Below are positions 7,652 to 16,152 of a stretch of 64,000 bases of DNA, piece after piece. Position 1 is the stretch's first letter, and the number at the start of each line of letters is the position of its first letter. Source of the stretch: Nitrospirota bacterium. Its GTDB lineage: Bacteria > Nitrospirota > Thermodesulfovibrionia > Thermodesulfovibrionales > Dissulfurispiraceae. The position numbers and the translations under genes were made by a program. The stretch spans positions 16,188-80,187 of the forward strand of contig JAJYXI010000046.1 in assembly GCA_021791055.1 (NCBI GenBank), given 5' to 3'. The notes beneath the pieces were generated by a model that saw only the letters and a list, made by a program, of their open reading frames with translations, was not told where the DNA came from and did not search any database.

Positions 7652-8857
7652 TTATTTTTTAGCAAGGACAACAGCCGTCGGCGTAATGGAAGCAAGCCTT
7701 CCATCCATCTGGTTTTTAAACCCCCTGAATTCAGCCATTAATTTCTTTGGAATCGAATTTCCCTTCAGCGATTTCACGGTTACGGGATTAACAGGCCTGT
7801 TACTAACCCTCATCTCATAATGCAGGTGCGGCCCTGTTGCAAGCCCTGTTGAGCCTACATAACCTATAATCTGTCCCTGCCTAACCTTTGTTCCGCTTTT
7901 AATACCGCCGAATCTGGATAAATGGCCGTAATATGTCTTGTAGCCGTTGGGATGTTTTATTATCACGAGATTTCCGTATTGCCCCTTTTTGCCTGCAAAG
8001 ACAACCGTTCCATCGCCTATTGCGGAAACAGGAGTTCCCACAGGCGCGGCATAATCAAGCCCGTGATGCGGCCTGTAAATCTTCAGTACCGGATGGAAAC
8101 GGTTTATCGAAAAGCCTGAGCTAACCCGTCTGAAACTCAAAGGCGCTTTCAGGAATGCCCTTCTCAGGGATTTACCTTCATCATCGTAATAATCGACCTT
8201 TCCATCATGTTCGAATCTATAGGCACGGTATGCCTCGCCGTTATTTACAAACTCCGCAGAGAGTATATTGCCGTATTTTTTGAACTCTCCATTCAGATAA
8301 AATCCCTCCACTGCAATCTTGAATGCATCTCCGTTTCGAAGATCCGATGTGAAGTCTATATCCCACGCAAATATATCCGAAAGCTGAAGAGCCAGCATTA
8401 TATTTTCGCTGCCGTTTCCCACAGAAGATATGAGATTGTCCTTTATCACACCGCCTAAATGCAGGGTTCTTTTTTCATACTCTACGTCCTTTTTCTCAGC
8501 GCAAAATCCGGATTCGGTGCGATAGATGTTCAAAACAGAGTCGTCGTTTATCCAGTAAATAAAGGAGTTTATCCGGTTGTTATCATCTATTATTATTTTG
8601 TACGGCTGTCCGGGGTATAATTCCCTCAATTTATGGATGTTGGCTGACGCTTCCTTAATTCTAAAAAGCTCTGTTATATTCAGATTATATCTTTTAAAGA
8701 TATTGAAGAGAGTCTCTCCTTTTCTGACCGTCCCGCTTATTTCTCTGTATTTTCCGTATTCCCCGGCATTTTCCTGTTTATTGAAGATGTCGAAGTCCCC
8801 TCGCATCATGAGAAATGCCGTTATCAGAAAGACCGCTGTTATGAGTATCCTTTTCAT
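7652..8857 (-). CDS. LysM and M23 peptidase-domain envelope protein
   Basis: A 401-residue protein with an N-terminal hydrophobic anchor (MKRILITAVFLITAFLMM), a LysM-like domain (GTVRKGETLFNIFKRYNL ... YPGQPYKI) and a C-terminal M23 domain with HHGLDYAAPVGTPV, GNLVIIKHPNGYKTYYGHLS and GPHLHYEMRV, giving the HxxxD and HxH zinc ligands. Such proteins cut peptidoglycan cross-bridges or activate amidases in the periplasm. The start at 8857 is chosen because GGGGAA precedes it; an ATG at 8881 overlaps the upstream stop. It lies between the two glycosyltransferases in the same operon, which is odd for a solute pathway. Confidence 0.85.
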   Translation of the reverse strand: MKRILITAVFLITAFLMMRGDFDIFNKQENAGEYGKYREISGTVRKGETLFNIFKRYNLNITELFRIKEASANIHKLRELYPGQPYKIIIDDNNRINSFIYWINDDSVLNIYRTESGFCAEKKDVEYEKRTLHLGGVIKDNLISSVGNGSENIMLALQLSDIFAWDIDFTSDLRNGDAFKIAVEGFYLNGEFKKYGNILSAEFVNNGEAYRAYRFEHDGKVDYYDDEGKSLRRAFLKAPLSFRRVSSGFSINRFHPVLKIYRPHHGLDYAAPVGTPVSAIGDGTVVFAGKKGQYGNLVIIKHPNGYKTYYGHLSRFGGIKSGTKVRQGQIIGYVGSTGLATGPHLHYEMRVSNRPVNPVTVKSLKGNSIPKKLMAEFRGFKNQMDGRLASITPTAVVLAKK

Positions 8858-8880
8858 TATTCCCCTTTGACCTCCTTTCA

Positions 8881-10116
8881 TTACTGCCTCCTCTTTTTTG
8901 TGGTTTTTATTTTATTATCATCTTCCACCGCCTCCCTTATCCTCACAAGAATATCCGGAATAGCCGATGTTACCCTGTCCCAGCTTGAGATTAAAGGCAC
9001 ACCGAGTGGGTCTTCGGTTATTATCTCCGCTGCCTTTTTGATCCCGTTTGTGAATGTCTCCACTGCAAGGCTTTCAGCATGTCTGTCGAATATAAGGCCG
9101 TTTATTGCAGCATCATCCTCATATCTCTTGAGCATATCCTGTGCTGTCTTTGTATATGTTGCTACCAGTGTTTTAAAAAATCCGTCAGAAAAAACTATGC
9201 CCTCTGATGCCAGTGTCCTGAACAAAGACTTGCATATATCCACACACATCTTATGGAGCCCTTTTGTGGCATCCTCCGGAGACAGCTCCTGATGTTTATG
9301 CTCATAGTTTTCTGCAATATCGGCCTGACAGACCCTTCTTAATGATGTGTTCCTGTAGACCTCTGCAAGCACGCCGACCTCAAGCCCCCAATCGCCCGGT
9401 ATCCTGTTTACCCTTGCAAGGTCAACGTCCATGGAAAACTCTCCTGCAAGGGGATACCTGAAGCTGTCAAAAAATATGAGTATCGGCAGATGCCCTAAAA
9501 TCTTCTGGAGGGACCTCATAAGCGGAGTTACGAGGAGTCTCGTCATTCTTCCGTGTAGCCTGTCGGTTACCCTGCTGTAGAAACCCTTGCAAAAATCATA
9601 ATCGAGGCTCGGGCTCGTAACAGGATAGCACAGCCTCGCAAGCATATCCCTGCTGTATGTAAGGATGTCGCAGTCATGAAGCGCAATGGTCTGAAACCTC
9701 TGCTGCGAAAGGACATAACCGTAAGCCATCCACGCAGACCTTCCCTTTCCATGCTCTCCGGTTGGCAGGTCAGCCCTCTCAATAGTTTTATATATTTCAC
9801 TTATCCGCGGCCCTGTATTCCAGATAATGCTTACCTTCTGCGGAAGTGCCGAGAAAAATTCTTTTGCATTTCTGAATTCTTCTTCCGATGCAGGACCGAG
9901 GGTGACAACGATTTCGCTTATATATTTAACTTCCCTTAACTCCCTTGCTATTCCCTTTAATGCCTCTCCTTCAAGCTCGCTGTAAAGGGACGGCAATACA
10001 AGGGCAATCGGCCTTTCATTGGCATACCACGACAGTTCTGCCTCTATCTTTTCGAGATTAATCCTTCCAAGCCTGTGAAAGGTTGCAACAACGCCTGTCT
10101 GATAAAAGTCTGACAT
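8881..10116 (-). CDS. gpgS: Glucosyl-3-phosphoglycerate synthase-like glycosyltransferase (GT81)
   Basis: A 411-residue enzyme matching the GpgS group: YQTGVVATFHRLG at the N-terminus, IALVLPSLYSELEGEAL, the conserved LPTGEHGKGRSAWMAYGYV, a DCDILTYSRDML metal-binding segment and FRYPLAGEFSMDVDLA. Known members transfer glucose from a nucleotide donor to 3-phosphoglycerate, making glucosyl-3-phosphoglycerate. Neighbours fit: a second glycosyltransferase downstream, and across the divergent gap glycerate 2-kinase, an MpgP-like phosphatase and GlgC (ADP-glucose). Substrate specificity is inferred. Confidence 0.78.
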   Translation of the reverse strand: MSDFYQTGVVATFHRLGRINLEKIEAELSWYANERPIALVLPSLYSELEGEALKGIARELREVKYISEIVVTLGPASEEEFRNAKEFFSALPQKVSIIWNTGPRISEIYKTIERADLPTGEHGKGRSAWMAYGYVLSQQRFQTIALHDCDILTYSRDMLARLCYPVTSPSLDYDFCKGFYSRVTDRLHGRMTRLLVTPLMRSLQKILGHLPILIFFDSFRYPLAGEFSMDVDLARVNRIPGDWGLEVGVLAEVYRNTSLRRVCQADIAENYEHKHQELSPEDATKGLHKMCVDICKSLFRTLASEGIVFSDGFFKTLVATYTKTAQDMLKRYEDDAAINGLIFDRHAESLAVETFTNGIKKAAEIITEDPLGVPLISSWDRVTSAIPDILVRIREAVEDDNKIKTTKKRRQ

Positions 10117-10213
10117 CTCATACCTCCGTGAAAAATAATCCGGACAGTTATTACGACTAAAAAATATACGACATTCCTTTACAAGGAAGTCATTTCGTAA
10201 AACCTATCACAAA

Positions 10214-10696
10214 TTAAATACGAGGCGGTGAAAGGCCGGAGAATGATGAATAAAAACCTTGTTGAGGGTCGGCATCTGTAAACCCGGCAAAAAAGGTTAC
10301 AGATTCTATTCGCGGAAAATGGTCATTGAGAGGAGGCACCTCGGATTCCGATTGCGCTGCCTTTACGGTATTATTTGAGCTTAATACAGCCCTGGCCTTC
10401 TTTATGAAAAAATGCACACCGGAACGGTTGTCTTCCGTGTCTTCTTTTTGGGAAAGTTTTGAGAGGATTAATTCCCATATAACGCGAACACCCCCCTTTA
10501 ATTCCCCCCTTGACAATGGGGGAATTAGGGGGGTATCGTATTTTGCTGCATCCGTAATTGTACTGTCTTCGCTTAATCCGTCTTCGGCATAACAGAATGG
10601 AGAGACAACATAAAGGAGGAAATAGAAGAGGAATAAGAATGTAATAATATGTCTTTTGCGGCGTTGCATATTTATTTTTACCATAAAAGAACACAT
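10214..10696 (-). CDS. Hypothetical secreted protein carrying a palindromic repeat
   Basis: A 160-residue frame with an N-terminal signal-like segment (HIITFLFLFYFLLYVVSPFCYA). The next ~130 residues have no recognisable domain. Residues PLIPPLSRGELKGGV are the translation of a GC-rich palindromic repeat (10490-10534) also found inside dapF, aroA, mqnC and uvrA. The start is uncertain: three in-frame ATGs exist and none has a strong Shine-Dalgarno. It may be a decayed gene. Confidence 0.4.
   Translation of the reverse strand: MCSFMVKINMQRRKRHIITFLFLFYFLLYVVSPFCYAEDGLSEDSTITDAAKYDTPLIPPLSRGELKGGVRVIWELILSKLSQKEDTEDNRSGVHFFIKKARAVLSSNNTVKAAQSESEVPPLNDHFPRIESVTFFAGFTDADPQQGFYSSFSGLSPPRI
10490..10534. 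repeat. GC-rich palindromic repeat, copy 1
   Basis: Two C6 blocks, a central TTGACAA loop and two G blocks form nested inverted repeats (AATTCCCCC pairs with GGGGGAATT). Same architecture as copies at 26091, 40625, 56026 and 61644. Lies in frame in a hypothetical gene. Confidence 0.85.
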
Positions 10697-10742
10697 AATG
10701 CAACCCTGAAAGAGTTAAAGATGGCTTAATTCCGCCTTTTTA

Positions 10743-11096
10743 TTACTTTCTTGATGTCCCTTTCTTTGTGGCTGTTTTTTTAGCCTGCGGTTTTGCTTTT
10801 CCTTCAAGCCTTGTTATCAGTGCCTCAAGTTTTTTTATCCGTGCGACAACAGCCTTAACCTTGCTGTCGAGCATCGGGTTTTTAACCTTTGCACTCAGAT
10901 CATAGACCTTTCCGCCGAGCTCTGCTATCTCTTTTTGCACCTTTGTTTTTAAATCAAATGTTTTATACTGCCTTTTAGCTTCTTCGGTAAGCTCCTCTGC
11001 CTTCTCTTTCACAACAGTAGCGCCCTCTTTTACGAATGTGATCCCTTCTTTAATCCCCTTCTGTAAATCCTTCTTCACCTTTTCCCAGAAATTCAT
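10743..11096 (-). CDS. Small coiled-coil protein with lysine-rich tail
   Basis: A 117-residue, highly charged, helical protein (MNFWEKVKKDLQKGIKEGITFVKEGATVVKEKAEELTEEAKRQYKTFDLKTKVQKEIAELGGKVYDL) ending in the basic tail KPQAKKTATKKGTSRK. The ATG at 11096 follows AGGAGGG. It resembles YtxH- or apolipophorin-like stress proteins in composition, but no family is certain. Stands alone on the minus strand, divergent from gckA. Confidence 0.65.
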   Translation of the reverse strand: MNFWEKVKKDLQKGIKEGITFVKEGATVVKEKAEELTEEAKRQYKTFDLKTKVQKEIAELGGKVYDLSAKVKNPMLDSKVKAVVARIKKLEALITRLEGKAKPQAKKTATKKGTSRK

Positions 11097-11184
11097 GACT
11101 TCCCTCCTGCAAAATATTTTTCTCAAGTTTATCATATTGTACTTCAGGAGTTAAGAATTTTTTGAAAAACATTATAATAGAATC

Positions 11185-12489
11185 ATGGAACAAACAACCC
11201 GAAAAGAATTGGCCACTGAAATATTTTATGCTGCATTGAAGGCTGTTGACCCTTATAATGCGGTAAAACTTTATACGGATAAAATCCGTTCCGTTTATCA
11301 AAACGGCAGCTTCAAAAGGCTCATCGTCACAGGCTTCGGCAAGGCAGCATGCAGTATGTCAAAGGCAGTGGAAGATAATTTGGGAGATTTGATCGATACC
11401 GGAATTTTGATTACGAAATATGGGCACAGTATGAGTCAGGAGTCTATGATAAGGATTTATGAGGCCGGTCATCCGGTGCCAGATGAAAACGGATTAAGAG
11501 GCACGGAGGAGATAATAAAAATCCTGAAAAATGCGGATAAAAATACCCTTGTAGTGTGCCTTGTTTCAGGCGGAGGTTCTGCACTCCTTGTCTCTCCATA
11601 CGAAGGCATTTCTCTTGATGAGAAACAAAAAATCACTCAATTACTCCTTAAGGCAGGCGTTGATATATATGAACTCAATACAGTGAGGAAACATATATCG
11701 AAAGTAAAAGGAGGAAGGCTTGCAGAGATTGCATATCCTGCAAAGATGATCTCATTAGTCCTTTCCGATGTTATCGGAGACAGGCTGGATGTCATTGCAT
11801 CGGGGCCGACAGCACCTGATAAGACGACATACAACCATGCAATAGGTGTGCTTGAAAAGTACAAACTGACAGAAAAAGCACCTGAATCTGTAATCAATAT
11901 GCTCGGTAATGGTGCAAAGGGTCTTATCCCCGAGACACCAAAAGATGACAACCCTGTATTTGAAAAGGTTGAGAACATTATCATAGGAAGCAATATAAAA
12001 GCATTGGAAGCTGCAAAGACAAAGGCAGAGTCTCTCGGATTCAAACCAGAAATTATATCTTCCGAGATTACAGGTGAGGCAAGAGATGTGGGAAAGTGGC
12101 TTGCAGATATTGCCCGCTCAAAGCGTTCAAACAGTTCAAACCGTTTAAACTGTTTAATTTCCGGAGGTGAGACAACGGTAACAGTGAAAGGCAATGGTAT
12201 GGGCGGAAGGAATATGGAGCTTGCACTCGCATTTGCTATGGAAATAGAATGTGTTGAAGGGATTACACTGCTCTCAGCAGGAACAGATGGAACAGACGGG
12301 CCAACCGATGCAGCAGGGGCAATTGTGGACGGGCAGACGGTTAAGAAAGCAAAAACAACTGGACTTAATCCTGAAGAATACCTGAACAACAATGATTCCT
12401 ATAATTTCTTTAAAAAAATCGATGAACTCCTCGTCACAGGCCCAACAGGAACGAATGTCATGGATATTCAGATAATGGTGATAGAATGA
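11185..12489 (+). CDS. gckA: Glycerate 2-kinase (MOFRL family)
   Basis: A 434-residue enzyme with the class-typical VTGFGKAACSMSKAVED, VVCLVSGGGSALLVSPYEGISLDEKQ, LNTVRKHISKVKGGRLA, SDVIGDRLDVIASGPTAPD and the C-terminal MOFRL part (ISGGETTVTVKGNGMGGRNMELALAFA ... SAGTDGTDGPTDAAGAIVDG). It phosphorylates glycerate to 2-phosphoglycerate and here may recycle glycerate released from a glycoside solute. The segment KRSNSSNRLNCL (about residues 314-325) is a repeat-encoded insertion. TATAAT ends 6 nt before the ATG with no Shine-Dalgarno, so the mRNA may be leaderless. Overlaps mpgP by 4 bp. Confidence 0.9.
   Translation: MEQTTRKELATEIFYAALKAVDPYNAVKLYTDKIRSVYQNGSFKRLIVTGFGKAACSMSKAVEDNLGDLIDTGILITKYGHSMSQESMIRIYEAGHPVPDENGLRGTEEIIKILKNADKNTLVVCLVSGGGSALLVSPYEGISLDEKQKITQLLLKAGVDIYELNTVRKHISKVKGGRLAEIAYPAKMISLVLSDVIGDRLDVIASGPTAPDKTTYNHAIGVLEKYKLTEKAPESVINMLGNGAKGLIPETPKDDNPVFEKVENIIIGSNIKALEAAKTKAESLGFKPEIISSEITGEARDVGKWLADIARSKRSNSSNRLNCLISGGETTVTVKGNGMGGRNMELALAFAMEIECVEGITLLSAGTDGTDGPTDAAGAIVDGQTVKKAKTTGLNPEEYLNNNDSYNFFKKIDELLVTGPTGTNVMDIQIMVIE
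12125..12160. repeat. Nine-base tandem array as an inverted pair inside gckA
   Basis: Units GTTCAAACA, GTTCAAACC, GTTTAAACT, GTTTAATTT. The first two are roughly the reverse complement of the last two. In frame; encodes most of KRSNSSNRLNCLIS. Confidence 0.75.
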
Positions 12490-13361
12490 AAAAACTCATT
12501 ATCTTCACAGACCTTGATGGAACGCTCTTAGATCATTACACATACTCTTTTGACAGAGCACTATCCGCCCTGCAATTATTGAAGCAAAAAAACATTCCCC
12601 TCATCATCTGTTCAAGCAAGACAAGAAAAGAGATAGAGTATTACAGGAGAAAACTGGATAATCGCCACCCATTCATATCTGAAAACGGAGGGGGAATATA
12701 TATACCCCAAAAATATTTTGAGTTCGGAGTTATGAGCTCAGAGTTAAGAGTTATAGATGAAAGTGATTATCAGATAATCAGGCTCGGCGCAAAATATTCA
12801 GACCTGAGAAAAGCGGTCGAAGAATTACAAAAAGACGGTTTTGGCGTCAAAGGTTTCGGCGATATGACGGTTGAGGAGCTTGCAAATATTGCGAACATGA
12901 GCGTTGATGAGGCGGAAATGGCTAAGGAGCGGGATTTTGACGAACCATTTATTTTTGATGGCAGTAAAGCAGATGAACAAAGACTTTTAGAAACTATCAT
13001 CGCAAAAGGATTCAACTTTACTCAGGGTAGGTTTTTCCACATCCTCGGCGACAGCAACAAGGGAAAGGCAGTGTCCATTTTAATCGATATATACAAAAGA
13101 AAATTTGGTGAAATCATAACAATCGCCATCGGCGACAGTCCCAATGATATCCCGATGCTCGAAAAAGTCGATTATCCGGTCATTGTCCAAAAACCCGATG
13201 GAAGTTATGACCAGCGAATAAAGGTACCTAACATAATAAAGGCAGATGGCATCGGCCCGGATGGCTGGAATAAGGCAATTTCAAAAGTTATAGTCATTCC
13301 CCGACTTGATCGGGGAATCCAGAGCAAAGGAGCTGGATTCTCTGGTCAAGCCAGAGAATGA
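12486..13361 (+). CDS. mpgP: Mannosyl/glucosyl-3-phosphoglycerate phosphatase (HAD-IIB)
   Basis: A 291-residue HAD phosphatase: motif I FTDLDGTLLD (residues 7-16, nucleophile D9), motif II IICSSKTRKEI, the MpgP-type ISENGGGIYIP, the cap segment DEPFIFDGS and FTQGRFFHILGDSNKGKAVSIL, then motif IV IGDSPNDIPML. It removes phosphate from mannosyl- or glucosyl-3-phosphoglycerate, the second step of the solute pathway. Coupled to gckA by an ATGA overlap. Two repeats lie in the gene: an internal heptamer array (FGVMSSELRVIDESDY) and a palindromic element that supplies the last ~24 residues (VIPRLDRGIQSKGAGFSGQARE), beyond the family's usual end. Confidence 0.85.
   Translation: MKKLIIFTDLDGTLLDHYTYSFDRALSALQLLKQKNIPLIICSSKTRKEIEYYRRKLDNRHPFISENGGGIYIPQKYFEFGVMSSELRVIDESDYQIIRLGAKYSDLRKAVEELQKDGFGVKGFGDMTVEELANIANMSVDEAEMAKERDFDEPFIFDGSKADEQRLLETIIAKGFNFTQGRFFHILGDSNKGKAVSILIDIYKRKFGEIITIAIGDSPNDIPMLEKVDYPVIVQKPDGSYDQRIKVPNIIKADGIGPDGWNKAISKVIVIPRLDRGIQSKGAGFSGQARE
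12720..12754. repeat. Heptamer array inside mpgP
   Basis: Five 7 bp units of consensus GAGTTNN (GAGTTCG, GAGTTAT, GAGCTCA, GAGTTAA, GAGTTAT), in frame. 35 bp is not a multiple of 3, so the flanks must have adjusted. Confidence 0.75.
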
Positions 13362-13362
13362 C
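13293..13362. repeat. Two-hairpin palindromic element at the 3' end of mpgP
   Basis: Two hairpins of identical design, each a 9 bp stem with a 5 nt loop (13296-13318 and 13337-13359), enclosed by GTCATT...AATGAC. The encoded VIPRLDRGIQ signature is known from dispersed repeats in many bacteria. Probably also acts as a terminator between the convergent mpgP and glgC. Confidence 0.8.
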
Positions 13363-13407
13363 ACATAGAAATCCTATAAAAAGCTACAGGGAATTATCAA
13401 GTTAAAA

Positions 13408-14634
13408 CTATTCCTTAGATTTTCTCATCAGCCTGCCGCCCCTCGGAATGATTGCTATTCCGGATGGATCTATATGACACCGAAAACGGTCTCTGTCAGG
13501 GTCAAAGCCAATTTGCTCCCCTTCATTTATTACATTTAACTTATCCACAATCACCCTTCTGAGACTGCATCCTTTTTTAAGAACCGTCTGGTCCATGATT
13601 ATGCAATCTTCTACGCTGACATTATCTTCGATTACAACCCCGCTCCTGATAACCGAATTGCGTATCTTAGCCTTACGGATAACAGTACCTTCGGCGATTA
13701 TGCTGTTTCTTATGTCTCCCCTCAATATCTTTGCAGAAGGCCCTTCATAACCTGACGGATGGATAGGCCACAATCTATTGCCAAGTTCAAACAATGGACG
13801 GTCGCCCAACATGTCCATATGGGCATCAAAATATGAGGATATAGCTCCAACATCCCTCCAGTATCCCCTCTCCTCATAATCCATGGTCCCCGGGATAGTG
13901 TTTGTTGCGAAGTCATAGGCAAAGACCTTCCTTGTATCCACGAGGTCTGGTATAACATGGGCGCCGAAATCGTGCTGTTTTCTTCTCTGTGCCTTTGCCA
14001 GTGCATCCAACAACACATCCTTGTTAAATATGTAATTCCCCATAGAAACATAAGCACGTGTCGGATCATCAGGCATGGGGGTCGGTTTTTTCGGTTTTTC
14101 CTGAAAACCTATTATCCGTTTTTCGCTGTCGGTCTGAATAACTCCGAAGGAAGATGCCTGCTTAACAGGGATGGGCCTTGCCGCAACAGTAACAAAGGCA
14201 TCTTTCTCAATATGAAAATCTATCATCTGGCGGATGTCCATTTTGTAAATGTGGTCTGCACCAAAGACTATAACAAGTTCGGGGTTATGCTGCTGGATAA
14301 GGTTAATATTCTGGAAAACCGCATCGGCAGTGCCCTGAAACCACTCCGGCCCCATGCGCATCTGTGGAGGCACAACCGTAACAAAATGATCCCTGATAAC
14401 AGGAGATAAGACCCAGTTCTGCCGCACATGCTCTATTAGAGACTGGGATTTGTACTGCACTAAAAGATAAATAGAATAAATATGTGAATTAATAAAATTG
14501 CTCAGGACAAAATCCGCTATTCTGTACCTTCCGCCAAATGGAACCGAAGGTTTAGAACGGAATGCCGTCAACGGGAAAAGCCTTTCCCCCTTGCCTCCGG
14601 CAAGCACAAATGCAAGAACCTTTGGGTGCGCCAT
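13408..14634 (-). CDS. glgC: Glucose-1-phosphate adenylyltransferase
   Basis: A 408-residue enzyme with the nucleotidyltransferase loop FVLAGGKGERLFPLT (residues 9-23), SKPSVPFGGRYRIADFVLSN, the catalytic GADHIYKMD, EKP in GFQEKPKKP and GYWRDVGAISSYFDAHMD. A C-terminal left-handed beta-helix follows (SIIAEGTVIRKAKIRNSVIRSGVVIEDNVSVEDC). It makes ADP-glucose from ATP and glucose-1-phosphate, for glycogen or as donor for the GpgS-like enzyme nearby. Start supported by GGAGG. Convergent with mpgP. Confidence 0.95.
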   Translation of the reverse strand: MAHPKVLAFVLAGGKGERLFPLTAFRSKPSVPFGGRYRIADFVLSNFINSHIYSIYLLVQYKSQSLIEHVRQNWVLSPVIRDHFVTVVPPQMRMGPEWFQGTADAVFQNINLIQQHNPELVIVFGADHIYKMDIRQMIDFHIEKDAFVTVAARPIPVKQASSFGVIQTDSEKRIIGFQEKPKKPTPMPDDPTRAYVSMGNYIFNKDVLLDALAKAQRRKQHDFGAHVIPDLVDTRKVFAYDFATNTIPGTMDYEERGYWRDVGAISSYFDAHMDMLGDRPLFELGNRLWPIHPSGYEGPSAKILRGDIRNSIIAEGTVIRKAKIRNSVIRSGVVIEDNVSVEDCIIMDQTVLKKGCSLRRVIVDKLNVINEGEQIGFDPDRDRFRCHIDPSGIAIIPRGGRLMRKSKE

Positions 14635-14658
14635 TTAAAACCTCCTTGCTACTAAATC

Positions 14659-15372
14659 TTAATTCTCATTTAATTTTCTCAATGCCTTTACAGCCTCATC
14701 CCTTATATGTGGATCTGCATCATTATCCAAAACTCGTTTCACAAAAGGGATTGCTGACTCATCCCCGGTTTTTCCAAGCGCCTTTATTGCACTCATCCTG
14801 ATTGCAAAGCTCTTATCGCTTAATGCAGAAATCAAATACGGTACAGCCTTTCTGTCGCCTATGTTGCCGAGAGACTGCATTGCCGCCTCCCGCACATACA
14901 ATGTCTTATCTGTTAATGCATCTATCAATACATCCACCACCTTTGAATAGTTTTTGAAATTACCGAGGGCAAGGGCGGCATTCCATTTTAATGCAGGGCA
15001 GTCATAGGTAAAGAACGGGTCATCCAATACTTTTATTAATAAATCTACTGCCCTGGGATTTTTAATTTCAGCCAACAGCTTTACTACTCTAATCTGAATC
15101 TTCCAATCCTCACCTTGATTTTCAATAACACTCATAAGCGCCCTGACCGATTCATCATCCCTGATTCTGCCCAATTCTTCAATTGCCAAAATACGAACTT
15201 TCAGGTCATTATGCTGGAGTTTCAGAATCAATTTATCGATATCGTCTGCATAGACGTTTCCTTTTGTGATTAAAAACATACCGCATAAGGAAACCACAAA
15301 TGCAACGACAACCATTGCTGACTTGAGCGAAACCGATATTTTTTGATAGCGTCGTGAGCGAAAATTAGTCAT
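14659..15372 (-). CDS. HEAT-repeat periplasmic protein A
   Basis: A 237-residue protein with a hydrophobic leader (MVVVAFVVSLCGMFLITKGNVYA) and about five HEAT/PBS-lyase-type helical repeats (LKVRILAIEELGRIRDDESVRALM; VREAAMQSLGNIGDRKAVPYLI; IRMSAIKALGKTGDESAIPFV). Such scaffolds bind proteins; no enzymatic residues are visible. It is a paralogue of the gene immediately upstream and probably arose by tandem duplication. The start lacks a clear Shine-Dalgarno. Confidence 0.78.
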   Translation of the reverse strand: MTNFRSRRYQKISVSLKSAMVVVAFVVSLCGMFLITKGNVYADDIDKLILKLQHNDLKVRILAIEELGRIRDDESVRALMSVIENQGEDWKIQIRVVKLLAEIKNPRAVDLLIKVLDDPFFTYDCPALKWNAALALGNFKNYSKVVDVLIDALTDKTLYVREAAMQSLGNIGDRKAVPYLISALSDKSFAIRMSAIKALGKTGDESAIPFVKRVLDNDADPHIRDEAVKALRKLNEN

Positions 15373-15403
15373 GCTTGTTGCTTGTATCTCGATTTTGTTT
15401 TTA

Positions 15404-16090
15404 TTACTGCGAAAACCTTTTCAGCGCTAAGAGTGCTTCGTTCTTTATAAGCGGATCCTTGTCATTTTCTGCAATATTCCTCAAATAGGGGAATGCCTGC
15501 GAGTCTCCGATCTCTTCAAGGGACTTTATTGCACCGAACTTAATTGCAAAACTCCTATCATCCAATACAGAAATCAAAAAAGGCACAGCCTTTGAACTGC
15601 CAACCCTTCCCATGGTCTTTATGATAGCCTCCCTGACCACAGGATTGTCCTCAAACCTTGATGCATCGAGGAGTATATCGACTGCCTTCGGATCTTTTAT
15701 GAAATTACCGAGGGCGGTGACAGTGCTCCACTTTATTGCAGGGCAGTCATGATTAAGAAACGGGTCGCTTAGTATGTTCTCCAGAAAACCCAGCGCCTTC
15801 TGCTTTCTGCTCTCACCGAGCAGCTGGATTGCCCTGATCCTGTATCTCCAGTTCAGCATTTTGTTTTCGACAAGGCTGATGAGCGCATCCGTAAGCCTGT
15901 CGTTCTTTATGCCCTCTGCACCGCCGTATAGCGGTAAACGATTCTGCCAGTCATTGGTCTGAATGTCTGATATTAATTTATCAACATCCAGTTCGTCGGC
16001 AAACGACTCACCGACAGACACAACAAACAGAGAAACAAGAAACAAGAAAACAGTTATGTGAAAATTTTTTCTATAATCGGTTGAAAACAT
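15404..16090 (-). CDS. HEAT-repeat periplasmic protein B
   Basis: A 228-residue paralogue of the neighbouring gene, with signal peptide FHITVFLFLVSLFVVSVGESFA and repeats such as VVREAIIKTMGRVGSSKAVPFLISVLDDRSFAIKFGAIKSLEEIGDSQAFPYL. The two proteins share the order of repeats and the phrase DPFLNHDCPAIKWSTVTALGNF versus DPFFTYDCPALKWNAALALGNF. The ATG at 16090 is preferred because GAGGAGGG sits just before it. Function unknown; probably a protein-protein scaffold in the periplasm. Confidence 0.8.
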   Translation of the reverse strand: MFSTDYRKNFHITVFLFLVSLFVVSVGESFADELDVDKLISDIQTNDWQNRLPLYGGAEGIKNDRLTDALISLVENKMLNWRYRIRAIQLLGESRKQKALGFLENILSDPFLNHDCPAIKWSTVTALGNFIKDPKAVDILLDASRFEDNPVVREAIIKTMGRVGSSKAVPFLISVLDDRSFAIKFGAIKSLEEIGDSQAFPYLRNIAENDKDPLIKNEALLALKRFSQ

Positions 16091-16152
16091 CCCTTCCCTC
16101 CTCATTTAAAACTTTTTTATTCTAATACTCCGTTCATAATAATATCCACTGC

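Noticed and set aside
11637..12392. 251-codon open frame antisense to gckA
   Set aside because: It mirrors a well-supported glycerate kinase frame; its protein has no domain and biased composition typical of antisense shadows.
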